Position numbers and translations under genes: made by a program. A DNA stretch of 62,000 bases from Phoronis australis (Eukaryota; Phoronida; Phoronidae): positions 45,249 to 107,248 of the forward strand of contig NMRA01000477.1 of the NCBI GenBank assembly GCA_002633005.1, in the 5' to 3' direction. The notes beneath the pieces are model-generated. The model searched no databases and was not told where the DNA came from. It worked only from the letters and a program-made list of their open reading frames with translations. Below, piece after piece: positions 1 to 10,900 of the stretch. The stretch's first letter is position 1. Each line of letters opens with the position of its first letter.

Positions 1-612
1 GCCCTCTCGGAAATTGCCACAATCTGACACAGCAGGCCGTTCAACTCAAAGGGAAAATTTCTATTGGTCATTCTATTACTCCTCGGAAGGGGTTGTAGCT
101 CTTTCCAATAAAATCTGGGCACTTACAGACCGTTGTATATCAGTAATTATTTAAAGTATATCTGAAATAATTATCAAGTTACAACTGCTGGAGTAGACAT
201 TTACAAATTCAACCAAGCCATCGAAGTGCAACAGCCAGATAACCACGTCGTTACACCATCCAAATCAATAAACCCGTCTTTTAGAATTTCTGAATACTGA
301 AAGTGTGTTCTCAATGGAAGTCATCTGTGATCCTGCAGTGAAGACTCTGGCGGATGGATCTTTGTGGAAACTGTATTTCAATGGGATACCTTCAAAAACC
401 GCATGTGGGCTACGACGAAGTCATGACACAGGTCGTTCATCGGTATTGTTTCGTGTATAGGTGATTTGCCTTAAAAGCGGTGGTACCTCAAACAATTGTC
501 GGGCAGGCAGGTGTTTTTGTAGCAAATCCGTCAACTTCAAGAGCTATGTCTTTCGATTTAGAGAACTCGTATTGCTTTCCACTGCCAGGCTCCACCCAGT
601 GGCGTATTTATA

Positions 613-637
613 GGGGGGGGGGGGGGGGCNGGGGGGC
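613..637. repeat. Poly-G run with an ambiguous base
   Basis: About 25 bp of nearly pure G containing an N at 630, so its length is uncertain. It follows agtggcgtatttatagg, a sequence of a kind often found at transposon ends. Confidence 0.8.
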
Positions 638-699
638 ATCACGTGACCTATAGTTAAGTCTAATAATATTGACCGGGACTTTCTGCTAGCAGAAAGTTT

Positions 700-910
700 A
701 TAAAGTAGCACTGGATTTCTAAAAATAGGATTCATTTTCTAAAATAGTTTTGAATTTCTAAAATACCTTTAAATAGGATTGAATTTATATCACAGGATTG
801 AATTAATAGAGTTGCATTGAATTTTCAGTAGGGTTGATTTTTATTTCAACTAAGAGTGAATTGATTAAAGAGCATTGAGTTTACAAAATAGGATTTTTAT
901 TTTTAAATAA
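700..910. repeat. Degenerate AT-rich tandem repeat
   Basis: Repeated variants of taggattgaatttctaaaat about every 20-30 bp. Units are too worn to give an exact count. Confidence 0.5.
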
Positions 911-2645
911 TATTTGCCTCTTCTGCTGCCCATATAAACCACTCCTCTCATGCGAAACTCATTTCCCAGACTGAATTTTGTGCCTCGTACCTGCCAACAA
1001 TCCAGTTTTTGGCTGTCGCAGAACGGTCCTGTTTTTGAAGCTTTGTCCTGGGTCCCGCCAACTGTACTTCTGTTTGACACACGCGATGACGAAATTTACA
1101 TATCATTCTCGGTATATCACTGTGTTTGACCCTCTAACTTCTCCGTTCCAATTTGTAGGAATGACAAAATAAAAATTCGCCGTCGTCTCCTGGTTGATGC
1201 GGCGGACATTTGTCCATTGTGATCGAAGAACCGAACGGCAATACGCCCCAGAATTGGCTGTGAGGGGGCTAGGCAATTATATCGCCGATGCACGCAGCAG
1301 ACGTACAGCCAGCCGAGGGGCTATGTGTTGTCTAGCATTGGGTTTCAGAAATCATGATTTCAAAATAATCATTGTTGTAAAAATCAGTACCGTGCAGAAC
1401 GGGGTGTGGTAGGGCGACGGGGCGACAGCCACGGGCATCGATCCACATCGGGGGGTCATCCAATTACTATGAATAAAATTTTTGAAATTGTGACTGATTT
1501 GTAATTGAATAAAGTTTCTATGTTATGTTTCGTCTTTTTTATTTTTCTTAGTATAAAGGTCCTGCATTCATCTGATTAGAGAAGTGGCATGCAATGAAAA
1601 AATCACCCCAAACCTCTTCACGCTATTGCGTGTGTTTTGCCTACCGGCAACTTGTTAACTACTTGTCATTTGGAAGAGGATCAAGAATTTGTGCCCTGAC
1701 CGTTTCCTATCTGTCGACGGAGGTAAGCCGAGACGCCGCGCCGGCGCCTCGACGGCCGGCCAGGGTAGCGCTGTACTAGTTGAGGGTCTTGTGGGTGGGA
1801 TGTGGTGGGGTGGGGCTCCAACAACAATAAATCCCAAAAACGGCATTACTGACATTGTCCTGTCTTGCACCGCGACCCCGGTGGGCCCCCCTAAATCTGT
1901 CAGTCTGAGTGTAATGCAGGCCTAGTGAACACCAAAATGTCGGACCGAAATTGCATCTCAGTAATCTTTGCACCGTTGAATCACTTAGGCAAATCCCAGG
2001 TGTCTCAAGTAAATACCCTGACATGAGAATCGGACACAACTGAAGCCCGTGGAAACGAACCTTCATAGATAAACTGTGTTGTTTTTCTTTCTGAGCCCCA
2101 GCCAGGGGCCTAAAACACATTTGGTCGGATTAGAAATACCGCCTTTCATATAATTGAACGAAAGTAAAGAGTGCCAGACGTATATAACTAATCGTACTTG
2201 TGTACATGTATCTGTAATGTTATCCAGAGAGGATTCGTTTTGGGTTTACTGCAACTCGAATGAATAGACTCAGCACAAGTGACCCAGCGATCTCTATCAG
2301 GTTGAGGGTGCGTGGGTGAAAGCGTGTTTTCCGATTGTTCACTTCATGTTTAGTTCCGTTAATTCTCACCGCGAAACTCGTGGGTTTGAGTGTACTTTAA
2401 TTATTTCAACGTGGATGACATTGCATATTGTAGAAAGGTACGAAAAACCGTGTCATTGGCTGTCCTGCCAAACCGTTTGTTCCTACAATGGATTTTTGCA
2501 CTTTTAGATGTTTTTGACCGTGTATAATAATTTTGTAACACAACATCTAACTAAACAAGCACTTATTTTGGGAAATAATTGAGTAATTATGCATTTTAAA
2601 GAAAAATTAATGATCCTTTGGTTTTCCGCCAGGTGATGCCATCAG

Positions 2646-2742
2646 TGGAAGACATTACAAAGACTTAGCGAGTTTGACGAGTATTATGAAGACAGGTTTG
2701 GAGATGGGGTTGAAGACGACACTCAGGCCATAGATAAAACAG
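2646..2742 (+). CDS. Possible single exon of an unknown plus-strand gene
   Basis: 97 nt between a cag at 2643-2645 and a GTAATG at 2743, open in one frame, phase 0 to phase 1. It would encode WKTLQRLSEFDEYYEDRF followed by GDGVEDDTQAIDKT, an acidic stretch that looks more like protein than the surrounding translations. The frame is closed just before the proposed acceptor (TGA at 2634). I recognise no family and see no partner exon nearby, so it may be chance. Confidence 0.3.
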
Positions 2743-3044
2743 GTAATGAGTTAGACCTGTTGGCCAGAAAACGCAGGAGTCCACTCTCCACGAACCGACT
2801 GAAATTAAAGATATCGTTCAAATTGGAATTCCGAAGTTACAGCCGTGCATGTATTTATACTTTCTACTGTTACTGTGGAATGTACTTCTCACCTGGTTGA
2901 GAAGTCATTTTTCACCACGGTGCAAAGTACCACAAAAGTAAAAAAACGTCATGTACCGGCCACCGTGGTGTACACTCAGTAGTGTTTCACTATAGTTTTG
3001 AGTAAATTGTCAAAGTGTTATTTTATTCAGAGAAAAGTTTTAAA

Positions 3045-3125
3045 TTTATATTATTATTGTTATTGTTATTGCTATTCTTCTTCTTCTTCTTCGTCTTCTT
3101 CTTATTCTTCTTATTATTATTAGAA
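3045..3125. repeat. ATT/CTT microsatellite
   Basis: A run of trinucleotides: att and gtt units, then ctt units with one cgt, then att again. Confidence 0.9.
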
Positions 3126-3997
3126 GACTAACATTTTTCATTTTGTCTACGACGCACGTGCATATGTGTCGTAACTACGACTCTGATTTGGAACAACAAA
3201 GTTTTGAAAGTAGATGACTGATATGAATTGAAAAACTCTGAGAGTGTCTGTCGAAGTCTTCAAACGATTTTGTTGGGAATTTTGTAAAAAAATGCATTCT
3301 TCCGCAGAGTTTTTTTTCAGAAACGTATCCTTTCGTAGGGAGATTGGATCTGAAAAAGTTAACCTTATGAACAGCACGTCGCACTTCTTGTATGGAAGAA
3401 CCCCCGGGTTCCTTGATAAGAGTTGACTGTAAACTGCTGTGCGTGAACTTCGTGTATGTGTTAACTTGGAATACACGAGGAAACTTGACAAGTTTACTCA
3501 AATAATCACGTTCACGTTGATAAAAATTTGCACTGCATCAAATCAAATTACGTTAATAAAATAACGTATCCTTTTGCAACTACTAGCGGATCTTATCAAT
3601 TGATTTAACCATTCACATAATTCCCCCGATTCCTTGACACAAGTCACGTTTAAGGAGAAAGTGGATGATCATGAGGCCAATAATTACAAAAGTCCTTACA
3701 CTGAACAAAAAAGTTCACCTGATTGACCAAATGAATGTTCAATTCCAAGTTCGCTCATATATACACGATCGTCAAGTTGAGATTAAGCAGGATTCCAAGT
3801 CACCCACTGATATACAGTCATGGGCGCAACAAAACTGCCATTGGGAGGCACCACAGTATTCGAAGTTGTCGGAAAATCCTCACGAGCCGTCCTCTTCATA
3901 GTAGGAACATACATGTCAATTTTCACAATCACCCCTAGAGCGGTTTGGTTGACAGAATGGCAGACGCCAAAAAACAGACTCGAAAACAGAAAAATGG

Positions 3998-4011
3998 CCA
4001 CTAGGTGGCGC
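3998..4011 (+). promoter_or_regulatory. CTCF-like core motif
   Basis: CCACTAGGTGGCGC fits the core consensus CCASYAGRKGGCRS exactly. It lies in the second unit of the degenerate triple repeat. Binding is not shown by sequence. Confidence 0.4.
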
Positions 4012-4119
4012 AAACTACGTCGAATCCATCCGAAAACGAGACGCCTATATGCCAAATTATATGAAAATACGTTGAGAATTTATCAAGATACAGAGGTAAG
4101 CGTAAAAAAACTAAAATTG

Positions 4120-4133
4120 CCACTAGGGGGCAC
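4120..4133 (+). promoter_or_regulatory. CTCF-like core motif
   Basis: CCACTAGGGGGCAC fits CCASYAGRKGGCRS exactly. It is in the third unit of the same repeat, 122 bp from the previous site and in the same direction. Confidence 0.4.
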
Positions 4134-4950
4134 ACCGGTAGTCGGGTCCGTCCGAAAGTTCGCACGTGCCGTTCCATCCATGAAAGGAACACGTGCAAAA
4201 TTTCATGAACATATATTAAAGGGTATTGGAGATAGAGCAGAGGACGCCGGAAGGCATAATGCGTCCACATATAAATATGTGGGTGCATAAAATCGTATTT
4301 ATCTAACACGAAAAAGTTCGATATCCGCGTCAAGTTTTAAATAAAAGAAACTATGAGAACAAATTCATCTTTTATGTTCATTGTGATTGGATTGAGCAAA
4401 GCTCTGCGGTACTCCACTATATTTTTGACAGGGGAGTGCAGGTGTAATATTAGCAATACCCACTCAATGAAAGACCGAACTAGAAAAATGCACCCATTTG
4501 CAGGGTCCTACCATGAAGAATTTACAATAACCTTCCGCAGGGGTTTGTTCCATAAACCCGCACTTTCGTAGGGATCCCAAGACAGCAACACAAAAAGCCC
4601 AGACGGTCAATCGAAATTTGTAGGCGGGTGTTTCAACAAGACTTCCAAGCTAAAACGTCGAATACGATTTGATAGTTGAAAAAGAGAGGGTCACGTACAG
4701 CTACGATTAAGAAGACACGTCCGGATTCATATACGACAATCAGACCACTGTCTACAGTACGACGGTGCAGTACGACTATGTATACGAGAATCGCAATGTA
4801 TAGCCAGGGTTTAATTTACAAGGGCACTTATTACCTAGTACATTCTCCATGACTTCATTTCTCAGAAAAGCACCAAAACTGCTAACAAAATGGTAATTCC
4901 AACTAATCTTGGACTTATGATTTTGCAACAACACAATAACGTATATTCAT

Positions 4951-4956
4951 TTTATT
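4951..4956 (-). promoter_or_regulatory. Candidate poly(A) signal AATAAA
   Basis: AATAAA on the minus strand, about 2.9 kb past the stop at 7884, in AT-rich sequence. The hexamer is common by chance in such DNA, so confidence is low. Confidence 0.2.
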
Positions 4957-6668
4957 CCACTTATTTTGACTTACAATACACAATAACAGAAATTTATCTC
5001 GCATTTACAATAAATTTACAATCTGACATGAATCAGTAACTATGCAACGAAAAGTGTAAATAGATAAAACAGGTTGACAAATAAAAACTATGCTTTTAAT
5101 ACATTACAACTGACAACGAAATGAGATTTTGTTTCAACTCAATGTCTACCTGCAAAAATCTAAGTCTTAAGTCATACCACAGAGTGTTACATAGGATCCC
5201 AATAAAATAGTGGGCTTTAACTTAACGTTAAATGAAAAAACAGAAGGCTTTACAACATGAGCTGATACACAAAACTGGGAAACCCTCTCCCACAAAAATA
5301 ATAAAAAATTTCATATTATTATGCTGAATCCTATGATTGTTACTATTGGTCAGTTCATCTGGCTTCAACAAGAAAACTGATTCAAACCGAGTACCACCCG
5401 CAGGGTGGCATGATTCATGACTGGAGAATTGCACACAAAAGGTCAGACCCAAAATTTACCCACAAACTGGTTCTTACAATATTTACACTCTACCACTGAC
5501 AGCTACCTGCTTGTCTTAGTTAATTTAACTTAAAAAAATTGTTCATCTTTGTACACACAATACAGCCCATTGAATTGATCTTAATGTACACATGACAACA
5601 GGTTTGACAGTAATATTTAATTACATGGGCACAGCATTTTGAGAACCACTGAATAAAGGATCTCAAACTTGTTCTCAAAATCTGGCATCCCTGTAAATGA
5701 CTACTGCCGACTTGACAACTCATCTGACCTTGAATAATCGTTGTGATGAGAATACACCAAAATGTGTTTATGCCACACCCTTGGCTGAACTGGTATAAAT
5801 AAACATGACATACAATCTGACACACATCCAAACTTACACTTATTTTAAGTCTACCCTGTATTCAATTCAGTGATGTCCAACTGGACACTTACGTTCTCAA
5901 TCTCGGCCAGTCACAACAGGTTATACGTCCAGGTTCTAACTAAACGCAGATAGGGAGAACGGTATGCTCTCAAGTCGAGTATTTTCAGTTTCGGCAAAAT
6001 TATGTACACCTTTCAACATACAGACATGCAATGGCAAAAATAACTCAGTCCAATATATAATCAAACTATACACAATACTAATAATCTCTCATCAGACTTC
6101 CAATAAATACATTCCTAATGTACACACAAATTTGATTGTTTCGGCCTGCCTGAATGGAATTGGACTAAGCATTTGCTTTCACTGGATTCTACTACTGGCA
6201 ACATCTCCAGAACAGATGAGAAATTTGGTTCCATGGGTCACTTCTATGACGCAACTGTTGAACCATAACATTACATAGAAACACAAACCGAATTTTGAGA
6301 AACGACAATGCGCATTTCTAGTGAGCATCAATGCAGCACTTGTGAGCACGTGTTTTGGAAGGAGAAAGCTCTTTCTGGTGATATCTTATAATAAAATACG
6401 AATCGCTGATTATCCTTGACACATCTGAATGATATCTAGACTGTGCTGGCTTGTACAATAAATGAGGGTCAAGGAAACAGTGACTAACATCTCTCTCTTT
6501 AATAGTAATAACAAAAAACATAGAAATTACAGAAAGGTATAAAGGAAGGTAACCCAGTGCAACTGTATAGATTTTCTCTAACAAGGCATATTTAAGGGTT
6601 CTGTACGTTTACACAGGATCGTCCATATATCTCATGAACTATCTCTAAAGTCTTTCCATATATGGTTT

Positions 6669-6759
6669 AATCCAAATCGTGTTAAGACATGAAATCCAAT
6701 CCTGTTAAACATAAATCCAAATCCTGTTGCACGCGAAATTCAAATCCTGTTACACGCAA
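6669..6759. repeat. Short tandem repeat, 4 units of about 22-24 bp
   Basis: Units of atccaaatcctgttacacg type: atccaaatcgtgtta, atccaatcctgtta, atccaaatcctgttg, attcaaatcctgtta. It lies in the possible 3' UTR. Confidence 0.75.
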
Positions 6760-7883
6760 TGTTTCAATGTAGGAAGGACAAAGTTTCGGACTTCAAATTT
6801 CAGATTTAGTCACCGCAGTAACAAACAGAACAAAGGTAAAAACATAATTGGTTCTCATCTGCACACTGACACACGGTGAAACCTGCGCGTCACTACTAGA
6901 AGACCAAACTGCCAGCGTGCATCAATTCTAGTCAAGTTATCTATCCTTTTTTCAAAAGTCAAACACGCAAAGCTTGCGAAATCAGCCACAGCCACATCCT
7001 GACCTCAGCCGTCAATAAGCATAAACAGGTGTTAACCAATGCTTTCTGCGCAGCAGACAACAGGCCAATTCTTTGAAAAGGAATTAAAAATGATGCAACA
7101 CTGCATGAATGTTGAAATAAAACGCAGACCAGAATCAACTATGTTTTTTGGCCTTCTGACTAGAGCAGATCAGCAAATTCAACAAAAACCATTTAGACAA
7201 GACGTGCCACACAGTAAATCTTTGCCCATTTACAGAGGCCATGTTTATCAAACTGAGCAGTGTCTGTGACGACCCGTTACAGAGGATAAATATGTCAATC
7301 TTCAAACATGCTTATAGCAGTGACATTGAAGCCATTCAACATAAACTACACGAGGCAAGAGGTATAAAGGTGAGAAAACTTTAGAGAGTAACAACGCTAG
7401 TACACCATTGTAATGTTAGCAACTTTTGAGCTTTCTAATTGATCTATTCTCCAAAATCCCCACTACCCTACATTTTACGTCTGCCACACCAACACTACGT
7501 ACGTGCCAGACCTAAGTCACGCTCACAACTTCCATGACTTTGTGATAAATTCCAAGACAGCACCATTGTGTAGTTTCCACGACAAACACCACTTTAACCT
7601 CCAGTCCCAGGGGTGTGACGCAACAAACGCTTTCCCTGCAACTAAACCGCATCGTCTCATTTCCTGGCGGAGAAGCTTTGTCTAATGAATTCCCTCTTCC
7701 CTATATATTCCCCCTGGTGAAAATCACATAGCACCGCCATCATCCCATTTGACTCAAGCATCCATATTGAACACAAAATGATCCGTGACTCCAGTACGTA
7801 TTCAGCGTTCGTGTTTCACCGTCGCTCACGTCGACTGGAGCGCCGGCTTGTTTGCTAACATCAATGTCACCCCATAGCCCTGA

Positions 7884-7984
7884 CTAGTCGTCACAGTCAT
7901 AGCTGTTGGTGTAGAGACTGTTCTGGTACAAAGGAGGCGGAGGGTAAGCTATTCGGGGGCTGGTGTCATTCTCTAATGTTCCAT
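7884..7984 (-). CDS. cdon/boc: Last coding exon, cytoplasmic C-terminus and stop
   Basis: 101 nt from a ...ccattttccag acceptor (phase 1) to a TAG stop at 7884-7886. It encodes DGTLENDTSPRIAYPPPPLY and the acidic end NSYDCDD. PPLY fits the PPxY consensus bound by WW domains such as those of Nedd4-type ubiquitin ligases. The Tyr-rich, Pro-rich end is likely a docking site, but no partner can be named from sequence. Confidence 0.88.
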
Positions 7985-10900
7985 CTGGAAAATGGATAAA
8001 TGCCGCTTGACAATTCACAAATGAATCAGTAATTAATAACCGAATCCACAATTCTAATTATCTCGTATTCAACCATGATAAGCACTTGCCTCAAGGCATT
8101 TTGTACACAGTTAAAATTCAACATCATAATGACTGATATGAATCATCAATCCTGCCTTCTCAAGCTGTTTGGAGATATAGAACCACAAACTGTTAATGCT
8201 ACGCATGAATTTTAGACAAAGCTGCAAACTCTCATGGCTGCACTTGCGGAAGCCACTAGAGGGCAGCCAATTGGTTCTGCTAACTATGAGTGTTACTCAC
8301 CATTGCTACTGATGTCCGTGTTAGTCGCCTGATCTCGTGTACGGTCACTTGATTCAGCTAGGGGGCGCTTTTTCCGCCTTTTGTGCTTGGCTGGAGCACC
8401 TTGTGATTGTTCACGGTCGTTCAACCTATTTTGGTGACGCAGCGAACCATTGGCACTGCCGCCATTGTAAAGATCATCTTGCCTGTTTGGGTGACCTTGC
8501 GACCCATGAAAAGTCGTGAACTGGGGTCGGGAGTCACCGCTGCTGGAGTGCTGACTACCAGATGTGCCCATAAAATTGCTGTAGTCTATGGGTGCGATGT
8601 CATCTGAAAATCAATACAAAATGCGTTTCATTCTTGACATACCCTGGTAGGACTCACCTCTTTACAGTTCGGCCCCGTAAGGCCATAATTAGACCAAGTC
8701 AAAATACAAATCAAAGTTGTCCACTTCAAATTAGAATAAGACAGTTGTAACATGTGATCTCCGTTCAGGTAGTATAATCAAAAGAGCTCTTGCCAGCACG
8801 ACAAAAATAAGGTTTTACAAATGGTGATACAAGAGCTTGAAATAAAATTTTGCCAAGAAGGAATTGTGAACGTGAAATGGAAATGCAAAGCAAAAAACAG
8901 AACTCATAACATAAGTGAGAGGACTGTTTCAGTTCAACAGGGATCCGTTTCACCAAATAAACATAACTTTATGCCCATCTTAACATGCGGCACAACTTAA
9001 ACACCAGACAGTGTGTCACTTAAGATCAAATTCATTTATTTCTGAAACCATTAAATCTAATCTAAACCTGATTTAAACCTCAGAAAAGACGCGACTGATC
9101 AGTTGTCAGTGGCAGAAATCACACATATGATCAATAAAGGCAACACCTGTCGTGAAACGACCAAAAAAGGTCTCGACCCCTTCACCTTTCCTGAAACGAC
9201 CAAAAAAACATCGCAAGTCCTTCAGTGCCACAATAACCAGTCTTCCTAGACAACTTATCACCAACACCTTCATTTCAATACTCACCTGTATCTAAAATAT
9301 TTTGTAGATTCTGCAGGTTACGCTGCCTCTCTAAGGTCTCAGTGCTCGGACTAGCTCTTTGTTGACTGTTGTTGGAGACTTCGCGACTAGACTGTAATGA
9401 AACAACACGCCGGTGGAATATGATCACTAACATACACTTGTTATATGTATCTAATGAGCATAAATTTACAGACATCTCTCGCAGTCGCAGAGACCAGACC
9501 TTATTAACTTCTATATTAAAAAAAACGCAAATCTCAGTGAACCCAGCTTTTACACAGCATTTCTGAAATTAGGAGAAAATCTATCCTGGCAAGGTCAAAA
9601 GTTTGAATCAACAACTTATGGCAAAATTTCCTACAGCTGACTGTTTAACGTTTCCCTTTTCTGCTGTCTAAGAGCAACACAAGACTGCTCATGTCAACGA
9701 TGCTGAAACTACACGGGTTTAACAAGCCTGTCCTTCTCGATAAAGTCTTTCACAGGTATATGCCAACAACAAAGGGGCAACTTTAGACCTGATGAAGCCT
9801 CATATTTCAACAGAGCATCCAAGCAAAATTATCACAAAGCTACAGCCTCTAGCTATCAGTCCACGTACGTAGACGCGCACATACCTCTGTTACATTATTG
9901 ATGTCCGACTCTAATGGATCACCAGTCTCCGCTTGTGTGAGCGGATTAACGTTGATATTCATCTTGCTGTGCACGTACGGCGACGGCACCCGACCGTTCT
10001 GGGTGGCGTGTCCGTTGATGCCGTTCAACAGGAAGCCATTGCCGTGCTTCTTCGGCACCATCTGCGAGTTGTAGATCTGCTGCGCTGGATCCTGGAACTT
10101 GTTGCGGTACTTTGCATCCATGTCAGCTGGAACAAACAGAAGGAAAATGATTCAACGTTTCAGATGGGGGATAAGAAACAATTGGTTTCTACGCAATCAG
10201 GAGGAAAAATGGTTGCTTGTCAAAATGATGAAACAGTACATGCCAGCAGTAAACGGACAAAATGACCATTTCCTTGCCATGAAAGCTGGGTGGAAGCCCA
10301 ATCCATGGTCAGAGTAGTCTCCCCTGATGACTGTGAACGAAGGGGAATTAAAAGGAAAGTAAGTAAGGCGGCCGAGTCATTCTGTAATTAGAATTTTCCT
10401 TAAGTAACAGTCATTAGTAGTCAGTTTTGCTGTTCACAGAATGAGTTGTCACGGCAGGGAAATGGTATGTTGTCTGATTACTTTGGTCATGTACTCTTTC
10501 AGTCAATCACGGCATAACATTACGACAGGAAACCCTTCTTTTTACAGAGCATACTTTGTAACACAGTGACTGAAGTACACCCTTTCTGAAATAGTCTACC
10601 CTTAATTACTAAATGGGAACTTTTATTTTTCTATGACAATGGAACAAATTTTACTGGAGAAGTATAGTCATGAAGAACTACTATAAAGTGCAAATATCTC
10701 AAGGATGGGAAACCAGAAGTTTTAACTATGAAGCCGCACAAAGACCCAGATCAGATCTAGCCACTGTTATCTACATTAGACGTTTCGTAAAGCTTTTGAG
10801 CCGCAGCGTGAATCCAAGCATGAATCACCGTGTTAACTTGAGTAATACTGGCCAAGCTGTATAATATTTGAGTAATTCTGGCCAAGCTGTATAATATTTG

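Larger units (their letters stand above)
1..2645. other. Left flank without a supportable gene
   Basis: No exon I can support. It holds a poly-G run, degenerate TTGAATTT-type repeats (about 700-910) and a short CpG-dense patch at about 1715-1770 next to a GTAAGC (1723) that could be a 5' exon end on the plus strand. Open frames here are short and overlap on both strands. Confidence 0.4.
3826..4250. repeat. Three degenerate tandem units with ccactaggggg cores
   Basis: Units starting near 3826, 3990 and 4112 share a gccactaggkggcac-like start, then gtcgaatccgtccgaaa and a tatgaaa...acatttcatgaacat tail. The plus-strand open frame of 156 codons that spans them (3820-4290) repeats its own motif (KLPLGGT twice), so it reflects the repeat, not a gene. 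Units 2 and 3 carry exact CTCF-like cores. Confidence 0.6.
2743..4929. other. Left flank, repeats only
   Basis: Beyond the possible exon at 2646-2742, only the microsatellite and the triple repeat are recognised. No splice-bounded coding segment is evident on either strand. Confidence 0.4.
4930..7883 (-). other. Possible 3' UTR of the CDON/BOC-like gene
   Basis: After the stop codon the next clear AATAAA on the minus strand that I found is at 4951-4956, which would make a 3' UTR of about 2.9 kb. No coding exon is visible on either strand in this stretch. ATTAAA variants at about 5615 and 6497 could give shorter ends. The true end cannot be fixed without transcript data. Confidence 0.25.

Noticed and set aside
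1655-1925. CpG-rich overlapping frames as a gene start
   Set aside because: Frames are open on both strands because of GC content. Only one donor-like GTAAGC is seen and nothing downstream can be linked.
3820-4290. 156-codon plus-strand gene
   Set aside because: The frame follows three worn repeat units and repeats its own motif. No splice or start context was seen.
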